This document shows, in pieces, positions 18,095-26,628 of a stretch of DNA of 64,000 nucleotides (positions are counted from its first letter, which is position 1; every line of letters begins with the position of its first letter). Source of the DNA: Leptospira wolbachii serovar Codice str. CDC (GTDB lineage Bacteria; Spirochaetota; Leptospiria; Leptospirales; Leptospiraceae). The notes under the pieces are model-generated. The model searched no databases, had not been told where the DNA came from, and saw only the letters and a program-made list of their open reading frames with translations. The DNA lies in contig NZ_AOGZ02000014.1 of the NCBI RefSeq assembly GCF_000332515.2, positions 2,372,001-2,436,000 on the forward strand, in the 5' to 3' direction. Both the position numbers and the translations under genes were made by a program.

Positions 18095-18799
18095 ATGCTA
18101 TCAAAATCGCAAGCTAGGGCGTTCTTTTTGGGAGGCACTTTCTTGTTCAGTGCTGTCTTTGTGTTTCTCACTGTGGATACCTTGCGACAAACTGATTCCC
18201 GAACCAATGCACAAAACATCACAGAGGATGTTTTAAAGGGTAAAGAAATTTGGGAAAAAAACAATTGTATGGGTTGTCATACACTGTTAGGTGAAGGAGC
18301 GTATTATGCACCGGATCTGACTAAGGTTGTCGAAAGACGAGGAGCCACTTGGATCGATGTATTTTTAGACGATCCACAGGCGATGTTTCCTGGAGAACGA
18401 AAAATGGTGAAGTACAACTTTACTAAGGAAGAAAAAGGACAGGTCATTGCCTTTTTGGATTGGGTAGGTAAGATCGATGCCAACGGCTGGCCTCCAAAAC
18501 CAAATATTCCCATTGATTCGATTGCGACTTCTCCTGCCCCGCAGGTCAAAACCAATGCAGTTGCTGTGTCTCAACCAGAAAAGTTTTCTCAACTTTGTGT
18601 CGCCTGTCATACGGTAGGTGGAAAGGGGGGAAATGTTGGGCCAGCACTTGATCACGTAGGTAGTAAATTTGATTCTGATTATCTCAATCGTTGGTTATCA
18701 GATCCTCAGGCCATCAAACCGGGAACAAATATGCCTAAGTTGCCGTTAACTGATCCAGAAAGAAAAGATATCGTTACCTATCTTTCTGCATTGAAATAA
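18095..18799 (+). CDS. norC: Nitric oxide reductase subunit C with an extra C-terminal cytochrome c domain
   Basis: NorC passes electrons to NorB at the membrane. Residues 10-30 form a membrane anchor (FFLGGTFLFSAVFVFLTV). The first haem c site is C58-M-G-C61-H62 in the usual NorC context (NCMGCHTLLGEGAYYAPDL), with Met98 or Met104 as likely ligand. Standard NorC ends near residue 150. Here a Pro/Ala-rich linker (residues 135-160) leads to a second haem site, C168-V-A-C171-H172, and a TNMPKLPLTD block with Met213 as its likely ligand. The protein is thus a di-haem fusion. The ATG has an AGGAGG site and the gene starts the norCBQD run. Confidence 0.93.
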   Translation: MLSKSQARAFFLGGTFLFSAVFVFLTVDTLRQTDSRTNAQNITEDVLKGKEIWEKNNCMGCHTLLGEGAYYAPDLTKVVERRGATWIDVFLDDPQAMFPGERKMVKYNFTKEEKGQVIAFLDWVGKIDANGWPPKPNIPIDSIATSPAPQVKTNAVAVSQPEKFSQLCVACHTVGGKGGNVGPALDHVGSKFDSDYLNRWLSDPQAIKPGTNMPKLPLTDPERKDIVTYLSALK

Positions 18800-18808
18800 G
18801 GAGAAACA

Positions 18809-20158
18809 ATGAGATTCCAATCACAAAAGGTCGCATATTGGTTCTTTGCAACTTGTATGTTACTCTTATCTTTACAAATCGTATATGGTTTCATTATGGG
18901 TTTTGCTCGTATCGGCCTGGATGGACTACATGATTATATTCCATTCAATACCGCGCGTGCTACACATACAAATTTACTCGTAGTATGGTTGTTAACCGGT
19001 TTTATGGGCGCAGCTTATTACATCATTCCCGAAGAATCAGACAGAGAGTTGTATAGTGTCAAACTCGCTTACATCCAACTCATTTCTTGGGTGGTTGTTG
19101 GAGTGATTGCCATTATAGGATTTCACTTCAACTGGTGGGAGGGACGTAAATTTTTAGAAATCCCAAGGCCACTTGACTATTTGGTTGTTGTGAATGTTTT
19201 AACATTTTTGTTTAACATTGCTATGACTATTTGGGAAGCCAAAAAAAGAAGTACAACACAACTTGTTCTTTTCTTTGGTTTATTATGTGCCGCCTTACTC
19301 TACTTACCTGGTATGATTTACTTCGACAACCAAACGATTGATTCTTACTTTCGCTGGTGGGTAGTACATCTTTGGGTAGAGGGAGTATGGGAACTTATTA
19401 TGGGTGGTATCCTTTCTTTTTTACTCATCAAACTCACGGGAGTGGATAGAGAAGTGATCGAGAAATGGCTTTATGTAGTTGTGGGTTTGACTTTCCTTTC
19501 TGGAATTTTGGGAACGGGTCACCACTACTATTGGATCGGAACCCCTAAGTATTGGCTTATGGTCGGTGGTATCTTTTCTGCTTTAGAACCTCTTGCTTTC
19601 CTTGGAATGGCGATCTGGGCACTCAATATGTATCGCAAAAAAGGGAAAAACCATCCGAACAAAATCGCACTCTATTGGACACTGGGAAGTGCTATGATGT
19701 CCTTTATTGGCGCTGGTTTTCTAGGTTTTGCTCATACTTGGCCTGCGGTCAACCAATGGACACATGGAACACTCATCACTGCGATGCATGGACACCTTGC
19801 TTTCTGGGGCGCTTACGCCATGTTAGTGTTAGCTGTAATTTCTTATGCAATGCCTAACCTTACGGGAAGAAAACTATTTACAGGAATGTCTGGTTATTTA
19901 GCATTCTGGGCATCTAATATTGGAATGTTGGGAATGACTGGAGCACTCGCTGTCGCCGGGATCACACAAGTGTATTTAGAACGTAAGTTGGGTATGGACT
20001 TTTTGGTTGTTCAAAAGGAAATTATATTCCATTTTATTGGAATGTTACTTGCGGCAACTCTCTTTACCGTTGGGATCACATACTTTATCGTTGATTTCAT
20101 TCGACATGGCCTTCCATCGAATGAAGCACTCGGTAAGAATGTTGGTGACCTCGATTAA
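18809..20158 (+). CDS. norB: Nitric oxide reductase subunit B (cNOR catalytic subunit)
   Basis: Reduces two NO to N2O and water at a haem b3/FeB centre in the inner membrane. The 449-residue length without an N-terminal quinol domain marks it as cNOR, not qNOR. Metal ligands can be read: H53 (haem b), H187, H238 and H239 (FeB), H327 and H329 (haem b3 and b). The catalytic-site glutamates E191, E195 and E260 are present (HLWVEGVWE and FSALEPL). About twelve membrane helices. Starts 10 bp after norC, with GGAG before the ATG. No residue expected for activity is missing. Confidence 0.97.
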   Translation: MRFQSQKVAYWFFATCMLLLSLQIVYGFIMGFARIGLDGLHDYIPFNTARATHTNLLVVWLLTGFMGAAYYIIPEESDRELYSVKLAYIQLISWVVVGVIAIIGFHFNWWEGRKFLEIPRPLDYLVVVNVLTFLFNIAMTIWEAKKRSTTQLVLFFGLLCAALLYLPGMIYFDNQTIDSYFRWWVVHLWVEGVWELIMGGILSFLLIKLTGVDREVIEKWLYVVVGLTFLSGILGTGHHYYWIGTPKYWLMVGGIFSALEPLAFLGMAIWALNMYRKKGKNHPNKIALYWTLGSAMMSFIGAGFLGFAHTWPAVNQWTHGTLITAMHGHLAFWGAYAMLVLAVISYAMPNLTGRKLFTGMSGYLAFWASNIGMLGMTGALAVAGITQVYLERKLGMDFLVVQKEIIFHFIGMLLAATLFTVGITYFIVDFIRHGLPSNEALGKNVGDLD

Positions 20159-20161
20159 TTT

Positions 20162-20944
20162 ATGTTAACTAAGAAAGCACCCTATTACGAACCAATCGGT
20201 AAGGAAATAGAAATCTTTCAGATGGCGGCAGAGAATTCTCTGCCGCTTTTGTTGAAAGGCCCTACTGGATCTGGCAAGTCTCGGTTTTTGGAATACATGG
20301 CTCACTTAATGGGACGAAGGCTCATCACTATTTTATGCAATGATGAAACTTCCTCAGTCGATTTAGTCGGAAGATTTTTAGTGAAGGGGGCTGATACTGT
20401 ATGGATGGATGGACCGCTCACAACGGGAGTCAAAGAAGGAGCCATTGTATATTTGGATGAAGTTGCAGAAGCAAGACCAGACACACTCGTGACGATCCAT
20501 TCTCTAACTGATCATCGTCGCACGTTATTTCTAGAAAGAAAAAATGAAGAAATCGTGGCACACCCCGATTTTTTACTCGTCGCATCTTATAACCCAGGAT
20601 ACCAAAGAGGATTTAAAGAACTAAAACCGTCCACCAAACAACGATTTTTGGGAATGGACTTTCCTTATCCCAAACCTTCTGTTGAAGAAAAAATTATTGT
20701 GGGAGAAACTGGGATTAGTGATCCAATCGCCAAAAAATTAGTTCAATTTGCGGGTCTTGTTAGAAACAAGCAAGAGTTAGGTTTGGCGGAAACCGTATCC
20801 ACGCGGTTGCTTGTTTCTTGTGCAAAATTGATGACAAAAGGGCTTCCCTCGCGCCTCGCAGGAAGAACAGCCATCATCCTTCCGCTTTCTGATGATATAG
20901 ATACAGTTGCTGCCTTACAAGACAGCTTCGATCTGATTTTTTAG
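20162..20944 (+). CDS. norQ: NorQ/CbbQ-type MoxR AAA+ ATPase
   Basis: A 260-residue AAA+ ATPase that works with NorD to assemble or insert iron into the NorB active site. Walker A is GPTGSGKS (residues 33-40) and Walker B is AIVYLDE (94-100). FVxxGADTVWMDGPLTTGVKEG lies between them in MoxR style, and VASYNPGYQRGFKELKPSTKQRF marks the CbbQ/NirQ/NorQ group. The C-terminal AAA+ lid is complete. It starts 4 bases after norB and precedes norD. Confidence 0.94.
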   Translation: MLTKKAPYYEPIGKEIEIFQMAAENSLPLLLKGPTGSGKSRFLEYMAHLMGRRLITILCNDETSSVDLVGRFLVKGADTVWMDGPLTTGVKEGAIVYLDEVAEARPDTLVTIHSLTDHRRTLFLERKNEEIVAHPDFLLVASYNPGYQRGFKELKPSTKQRFLGMDFPYPKPSVEEKIIVGETGISDPIAKKLVQFAGLVRNKQELGLAETVSTRLLVSCAKLMTKGLPSRLAGRTAIILPLSDDIDTVAALQDSFDLIF

Positions 20945-20953
20945 GTTTTCACA

Positions 20954-22705
20954 TTGGAATGGGACCAGTTTGTATTCTACCAAGGTCATAAACTTTGGAA
21001 AAAAATTCGTAAAAAACTTACACCACCGAGTCCCTATTATGGATATGATTTAAAATCCGAAGAAGTCAGGATCATTCGCTACTTACAAACTCTAAAAAAA
21101 GAACCAGTCACTTTGATTCTTGGGGGAGAATCCATTTCCTTGGGTCAAAACTTTTTGAAATTCCCAGAAGTTGTACATTGGTTCGTATCTGAATCTATTT
21201 CAAAAAAATTTGTTCGGATTCTCCTTGCCTATCTTTCTTTTCTTTTTGATTTGCAGCAAGATTTGAAAACTAAAAATGCAGTTCCATCCCGTACTCCAAA
21301 AAATTTCTTTAATCAGTTTCGGAAGTTTTTAAAAAAGTTTCCGGGTATCACTCTGGACTGGAAAGAAATCCGAAAGGAACGGTTGGAGATTCGCAAAAAA
21401 GACCAAACACAATATACGAAAATTAAATCTATCCTTGTTACTGCCCAAACATCCGTTACTGATACGAAACAAATATTTCCAGCTGGAAAAGACTTTGTAT
21501 CCCAATCGAATAAACAAAAAATCCAATCGAAAGAATCTAAACAAAAATTGGATCCCAACGAAGCCGAACTTTTAGAAGTCGATGAGAAAAAAATCGAAGA
21601 GTATACCTTGGGTCACAATTTTGAAAAAATCGAAACAGTCGAAGAGTTTGATGGGCAATGGAGGGACATTGATGGAGAAGAAGATATGGATGAGGAGGAG
21701 GCTTTACAAGAGCTAAACCTAAAACATATCATCCGAACAGAAGATCCAGTTCATACAACACGAACCAGTGAATCGGGATCTGGAACTTTACTTGAAATTG
21801 AAGACGTTCGAGATGAGGGAAAAAGTTTTACTTATTCGGAGTGGGATTATAAACTAAAAAACTATAAACCAAACTATTGTTCTGTGGTAGAAGAGTTCCC
21901 AAAACAAACTGATGTTGGTTATACAAAACAAGTTTTAGAAAAACAACATTCGTATTTAATCCAATTGAAAAAGAAAATGATGGCTCTCCTAAACCAGACT
22001 CGGATCAAAAAACGTTTGGTGGCTGGGGCTGATATTGACTTGGATGCTCTTGTGGATCGGTACGCAGATATCAAAGCTAAAATTAGTCCTTCCGAATCGA
22101 TTTATATGAATCCCATCCGAGATGTGTCGGATATGGTTTTGTATTTTCTTGTCGATTTAAGTTTATCTACAGACTCATGGATCCAAGAAAAAAGAGTTTT
22201 GGATGTCGAGAGGGAAAGCCTCCTCTTGTTTTCCGAATGTTTGGAAGATCTGAAAATTCCCTTTGGGATTGCCGGTTTTTATTCACGGACTCGTAATTAT
22301 AATCAATTTATCCACGTAAAAAAATTATCGGAACCTTGGATGGTGGCACGTGATCGTTTGGGTCCACTTTCCCCTGTTGGATACACTCGTGTGGGTCCAT
22401 CTCTTCGTCACGCAAGTTCGATACTAAAGGAGACATCATACAAACAAAAATGGATTATTTTAATCACCGACGCTCGTCCCAATGATTATGATCAATATGA
22501 GGGAAAGTATGGAATTGAGGATGTAAATAAAGCGGTCGGAGAATGTTTGTTTAATGGAATTCAAGTTTATACTTTGGCAATAGGAACAGAAGAAAAACCG
22601 ACGATACCGGCTATGATGAGAAATGCTAGTTATCAAATGTTGTTTCATCCTGAAAGGCTCCTCGATTCTCTCCAAGAGTTTTTTCGAAGAGCCATAAGAG
22701 TATAA
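20954..22705 (+). CDS. norD: NorD, von Willebrand A-domain nitric oxide reductase activation protein
   Basis: A 583-residue soluble protein. The C-terminal third is a VWA domain with a MIDAS D401-L-S-L-S405 (FLVDLSLSTDSW), the threonine in GYTRVGPSLRHA, and the final aspartate in ILITDARPNDYDQYEG; this agrees with NorD. Residues 180-340 are highly charged and variable. NorD pairs with the NorQ ATPase to activate NorB. The start is a TTG (protein begins MEWDQFVF); an upstream ATG in frame is absent. It converges on nnrS with only 9 bp between stops and no visible terminator. Confidence 0.93.
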   Translation: MEWDQFVFYQGHKLWKKIRKKLTPPSPYYGYDLKSEEVRIIRYLQTLKKEPVTLILGGESISLGQNFLKFPEVVHWFVSESISKKFVRILLAYLSFLFDLQQDLKTKNAVPSRTPKNFFNQFRKFLKKFPGITLDWKEIRKERLEIRKKDQTQYTKIKSILVTAQTSVTDTKQIFPAGKDFVSQSNKQKIQSKESKQKLDPNEAELLEVDEKKIEEYTLGHNFEKIETVEEFDGQWRDIDGEEDMDEEEALQELNLKHIIRTEDPVHTTRTSESGSGTLLEIEDVRDEGKSFTYSEWDYKLKNYKPNYCSVVEEFPKQTDVGYTKQVLEKQHSYLIQLKKKMMALLNQTRIKKRLVAGADIDLDALVDRYADIKAKISPSESIYMNPIRDVSDMVLYFLVDLSLSTDSWIQEKRVLDVERESLLLFSECLEDLKIPFGIAGFYSRTRNYNQFIHVKKLSEPWMVARDRLGPLSPVGYTRVGPSLRHASSILKETSYKQKWIILITDARPNDYDQYEGKYGIEDVNKAVGECLFNGIQVYTLAIGTEEKPTIPAMMRNASYQMLFHPERLLDSLQEFFRRAIRV

Positions 22706-22714
22706 ATCTTTTCT

Positions 22715-23941
22715 TTAGGAGGGTTTTCCGTCAGGTCTTGGGCTAAATAAAATCTTCGTGTATTGTAAAAGAAATATTAAAAATGTTAGAATCCAAATCG
22801 TACCAGACAAATGGTATGCATACTTGTATTCTCCCATCAAAGGAAAGAAGACCCGAACCATCACAGCAAAATTAAAAATGAAATATGCAAATACAGTTAG
22901 TCGGGAAGCCACAATACTTCTTCCGGTATGTCCTAAACTCACCCTTGTGATCATTCCATAAATAAAAACTCCGATTCCGCCAACAGTTAAACTATGGATT
23001 GCTGAAGAGATAGGGAAGTATCCGAGTTCTGCCAAACTATAAAATAAAAAACCTAAACAAACCCAGAAGTAACCCATGTACAAAATCCATAAGATAGGTT
23101 TTTTGTAAGACTTCCAAGGTTTCCAAGAAAGGAATCTTATGCTATTGGTTACAAACAAAGAGAAACTGATTAAAAAAGAAGCAATAAGTATCCCTATAAC
23201 TAAATTAAAATTTGTAATGTCAATGTTAGTGAAAACATTTGGTGCCAAAAATCCTTGGATGAGTTTGAAAAAATAAAAGACAAAGGGTAAGTAAAGGATA
23301 GCCGATTCTAACTTGGGAATTCGTTTGAAGGAATATCCTGGAATCACAACTCCAGAGAAAAAGGGAACAACACGGCCTCCAATGATCAAAATCAAAAATA
23401 AGATTACGAAAATACTTAAGTGAACAAATAATAATGTTCGTTCCGGTTGTAAAACCGAACGAGCAGAAAGACCACTTAACAAATGAAATATGGTAAATAG
23501 TGCGTAATGGAATACGATCGGCCTGTTGTGTTTTTGTGTAGGCACCATGAGTTTCGGAATTAATAAGTAGATGACCATGAGATCTGAACTAATGTCCAAA
23601 CCAAAAGATAAATAGGCAGGAAATCCAAGAGGATACATCGAAAATCTACCTAAAGCCCAAAATAGTAGAAGGAAAAATAGATTTTTCCCTTTTAGGATGG
23701 TTGAGTTTGTCCAGTTTTGGACAGCAGTAAAAAGGAAGCCGAGTACGATTGCTTTGGAAAAACCAAAGACCATTTCATAGGAATGCCAATGGATGGAGTT
23801 AATTTCGATTGGATTGCTTATTGTATTCGAAAGTACTAATAACCACAACCCAATAACAAAAACGCCATAAATAGAACCGAACCAAAAAAAAGGTCGGAAA
23901 GCAGTGTTCCACAAACTTTGCTGAAAAAATGAATCCTTCAT
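22715..23941 (-). CDS. nnrS: NnrS family haem-Cu membrane protein
   Basis: A 408-residue membrane protein with about twelve helices. The N-terminus (LWNTAFRPFFWFG) and the motifs IHWHSYEMVFGFSKAIVLGFLFTAVQNWT, GGRVVPFF and IYGMITRVSLGHTGR are those of NnrS, which protects bacteria from NO or dinitrosyl-iron stress. Its His residues (HWHSYE, AIHSLT, GHTGR) may bind haem and copper. It has its own FNR-type operator 34-47 bp upstream. No Shine-Dalgarno sequence is visible before the ATG. Confidence 0.93.
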   Translation of the reverse strand: MKDSFFQQSLWNTAFRPFFWFGSIYGVFVIGLWLLVLSNTISNPIEINSIHWHSYEMVFGFSKAIVLGFLFTAVQNWTNSTILKGKNLFFLLLFWALGRFSMYPLGFPAYLSFGLDISSDLMVIYLLIPKLMVPTQKHNRPIVFHYALFTIFHLLSGLSARSVLQPERTLLFVHLSIFVILFLILIIGGRVVPFFSGVVIPGYSFKRIPKLESAILYLPFVFYFFKLIQGFLAPNVFTNIDITNFNLVIGILIASFLISFSLFVTNSIRFLSWKPWKSYKKPILWILYMGYFWVCLGFLFYSLAELGYFPISSAIHSLTVGGIGVFIYGMITRVSLGHTGRSIVASRLTVFAYFIFNFAVMVRVFFPLMGEYKYAYHLSGTIWILTFLIFLLQYTKILFSPRPDGKPS

Positions 23942-23947
23942 AGTTCG

Positions 23948-23953
23948 ATACTA
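23948..23953 (-). promoter_or_regulatory. Putative -10 box of the nnrS promoter
   Basis: On the minus strand TAGTAT lies 21 bases after the FNR-type site, close to the class II spacing seen at norC. The predicted start point would fall at or next to the nnrS ATG, which would give a leaderless or nearly leaderless mRNA. This fits the lack of a ribosome-binding site but is unproven. Confidence 0.35.
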
Positions 23954-23974
23954 TTAATAATTAGAATCATTTCA

Positions 23975-23988
23975 TTGATTCAAATCAA
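23975..23988 (-). promoter_or_regulatory. FNR/DNR-type operator upstream of nnrS
   Basis: TTGATTCAAATCAA (read on the plus strand) is again a perfect TTGAT-N4-ATCAA palindrome. It sits between the stop of the regulator gene and the start of nnrS, so nnrS can be switched on separately from the genes upstream. Same half-sites as the norC operator. Confidence 0.8.
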
Positions 23989-23991
23989 GAA

Positions 23992-24618
23992 CTAAGCTAA
24001 AATTTTAAGTAAACCTTCTTTGTCCAAAATAGAGATTTCTCCCTTTTGGGTATCAATGAGACCTTGGTCCTTGAGTTGTTTGAGGATTCTAGAAAATGTT
24101 TCTGGTCTGAGATACAGAAGAGACGCCATTTGTGTTTGTTTCAAGGCTAGTGAGTCGGGTGTCCCGTAGAATAAAAAATGAGCCACCCTTTGCATGGCAT
24201 CCATCGTAAGGCCACGGTTGATTGCCAAATTTAAGGTTTCAATTTTGTTCATGAGCGAATGCATTAAAATATGATTGAGTTCTATATTTTTATGAATGCG
24301 GGTCTGTACTTCTGTTAATGGCATCCGTAAGATAGTGCTATTTTTAGTGAACCGTCCAGAAGCGGGGTAAGGAATGCCTTGGATGACTGCCCACTCGGCA
24401 ATGATACTCACAGGACGAAAGAAAGTTAAAGTTACTTCATTCATGTTTCCATCATATTTGAAAACTTGTAAGTCCCCCGTGACAAGTAAATCCATATAGG
24501 CAACTTTATCACCGCCGTGAAATAAAAATTCATCCTTAGAGAAAGATAATTCCTGGCATCCTTCAAATGCTTTCATTAATGATTCAGGATTTGGCTGTGT
24601 AAGGTACTTTATAATCAT
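23992..24618 (-). CDS. Crp/Fnr family regulator, DNR/NNR-like (NO-responsive)
   Basis: A 208-residue regulator: cNMP-binding-type beta-barrel (residues 20-110), a dimerisation helix (112-140), and a winged helix domain. The recognition helix reads R-P-E173-T-F-S176-R177, the E..SR pattern with which FNR reads TTGAT. Only one Cys (C21) is present, so it cannot hold the FNR 4Fe-4S cluster; that is typical of the haem-based NO sensors DNR and NNR. The two perfect TTGAT-N4-ATCAA sites nearby are its obvious targets. It lies 12 bp after a 7TM receptor gene and may be read through from it. Confidence 0.85.
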   Translation of the reverse strand: MIIKYLTQPNPESLMKAFEGCQELSFSKDEFLFHGGDKVAYMDLLVTGDLQVFKYDGNMNEVTLTFFRPVSIIAEWAVIQGIPYPASGRFTKNSTILRMPLTEVQTRIHKNIELNHILMHSLMNKIETLNLAINRGLTMDAMQRVAHFLFYGTPDSLALKQTQMASLLYLRPETFSRILKQLKDQGLIDTQKGEISILDKEGLLKILA

Positions 24619-24630
24619 GAAATTCTGAAA

Positions 24631-26628
24631 TTATTTTTTCTTTTTAAAGTTTGGAATTTTAATTTCAGTTTCTTTTAGAAATTTCCAAATCCGTTTTAGA
24701 GTTACTTTCCAATCTTCCTTTTGTGGTTTCGTTGAAGAAGATTCTGAAGTAGCTTGCGATTCCTTCACTGGTTGCAGTTCGGAAACGGGAACAATCGCAG
24801 AAATACCTAGGTCGATTTTAAGATATTTCTTTTTAATAATTTTGAAATCAATTTTTGCACCTAATAGGCGAACTATTTCCAATATGATTGCCCATTTTAC
24901 TTTTATAGGTGTTAAAGTATTATAATTTTCAACTAAATCGCTAAATAATCTTTGTGAGACTTTGGGATTGCTATGGAATAATAAAAATCGGAAGTGAACA
25001 TTTCCCCTTAAATCTTGTGTGATGATTAGATCATTGTGGTTAAACTCTTTGAATGGAGGAAAATCAACTAGTCTTACAACTACGGAGTTAATTAAATCCA
25101 AACTATTATGGATTTCCGTCTCAGGATTAACCTTGATCGAGTAGGTTATATCATCTTCTGGTATGACTTCATTAATAAAGGATATGAAGTTTACTTGTTC
25201 CTTAAACGGAACTTCTTTCAAGACTTCCAATCTCGAAAGTTCAATAATATCATCCATTACATTGTCTATGGATGATTGGACTTCAATCACTTCTTTTACT
25301 AAGTTTTTGTCCTTTGCTTTTTGGGTAGATTCGCGGTAAGATATAAGTTTGTCTTTCATAGATTTCAGAGGGCCTGAAATCATCGCATCCATGTAATAAA
25401 AAATCTTTTCACGTAATGAGTCCGCCTCTTTTAGTCTTTCATATCGATTTTGAAGTTTTCGTTTCATCATCAGAAATTGAAATCGTAAGGCGAGTGTCAT
25501 TAAAATCAAATACACCAAGAAACTTGTTTCGAGAGAGGATGGAGAATTTAGGTATCCTCTTTCGATTAAGATTTCTTTTAAAATAGAATAAAGTAAATAA
25601 ACAAGTGCAAGTAAGTGTATTGCCGATCCACGTGCTTGTTCGCGAAGTTTGATAAACGTTACGTAGATAGCATAGCCAATGACCGCAAGAAGATGAATGT
25701 CCCAATATCCAATGAAGTTATACCAGAATACGGGATTATGAAGTATTGCAAATATTGCTATAAAGAAAAACTGTGTTAGAAGATATATTCTCTGGTATTT
25801 AAAAGGTTTTAGTTCAAAGAAATCTTGAATAAATTTAATAAAGCCATAAGGAAGAATGAGTAAAAACGAATACTCAACAAACTTTAATATTGCGAATTGA
25901 TTGATTATAAAAAAACGAACTTCGTTTTTTGACAATTCATAAGCAGAAAAAATAAGGGCTAAAATGCTAAAACTTAAATATTCTTTTTTATCTCTTAGAT
26001 TGAAAAAGTTAATAAAGAAAAATAACGCTATAAAGAGATAAAAACCAACAAAGATAAGTTCTACGAGAGAATCATAAAGATTTCCATTTAGAGCCTCTTC
26101 ATAAGTCACAATGCGAATTGGTCCTGTGATGATTCCTGCCGAGGTGGATAATGAGGAATCAATTTTTATTATTAGAACATTTTCTCCTTCTAATAATAGG
26201 TCATGAGGAATTGGGTAAATTCTTGGTCTACCAAAGGCAAACTCATCAGGATCTTTTCCGAACGCAGAGTTGTTTTTACCGATAAGCACTCCATTAATAA
26301 ATACTTCATCCGATTGATAAATTTTACCAAGTTGTAGTGCTAAGGATTTTTGGTGTTGTTCTGTAGTGATGTCAAAACTTTTCCGAATCCAAATGGCTCC
26401 GCGATAACTTCTGTTTAAATTTCGAAAGTTACTCGGAACAGTTGTGAGATCTAAATTATTTGCATTAAATTCATTACTGAGTATGTCTGAGTTATTGTTG
26501 AAATAAATCCCCCAATCTTCGCCATCCAAACGTAATACAACGGTGGTCTCATCTGTGGAGCGAGAACAATTGTAGGTAAGTAAAAAGAAACTAAATAATA
26601 AAATTCGAAAGAATGTAAAGGATTTCAT
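24631..26628 (-). CDS. 7TM receptor lipoprotein with a histidine-kinase-like remnant
   Basis: A 665-residue protein. LLTYNC is a lipobox with Cys21. Residues 30-185 form a beta-rich extracytoplasmic domain (RGAIWIRKSFDI, LQLGKIYQSDEVFINGVLIG), the jelly-roll common in 7TMR-DISM receptors. Seven hydrophobic helices cover about 190-390. The cytoplasmic part has a coiled-coil and a DHp-like helix that reads YYMDAMISGPLKSM, with no phospho-accepting His, and no clear N, G1 or G2 ATP box in the C-terminus. It should not be an active kinase. It overlaps the sister gene upstream by 4 bp, so the two are coupled and may pair. Confidence 0.78.
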   Translation of the reverse strand: MKSFTFFRILLFSFFLLTYNCSRSTDETTVVLRLDGEDWGIYFNNNSDILSNEFNANNLDLTTVPSNFRNLNRSYRGAIWIRKSFDITTEQHQKSLALQLGKIYQSDEVFINGVLIGKNNSAFGKDPDEFAFGRPRIYPIPHDLLLEGENVLIIKIDSSLSTSAGIITGPIRIVTYEEALNGNLYDSLVELIFVGFYLFIALFFFINFFNLRDKKEYLSFSILALIFSAYELSKNEVRFFIINQFAILKFVEYSFLLILPYGFIKFIQDFFELKPFKYQRIYLLTQFFFIAIFAILHNPVFWYNFIGYWDIHLLAVIGYAIYVTFIKLREQARGSAIHLLALVYLLYSILKEILIERGYLNSPSSLETSFLVYLILMTLALRFQFLMMKRKLQNRYERLKEADSLREKIFYYMDAMISGPLKSMKDKLISYRESTQKAKDKNLVKEVIEVQSSIDNVMDDIIELSRLEVLKEVPFKEQVNFISFINEVIPEDDITYSIKVNPETEIHNSLDLINSVVVRLVDFPPFKEFNHNDLIITQDLRGNVHFRFLLFHSNPKVSQRLFSDLVENYNTLTPIKVKWAIILEIVRLLGAKIDFKIIKKKYLKIDLGISAIVPVSELQPVKESQATSESSSTKPQKEDWKVTLKRIWKFLKETEIKIPNFKKKK

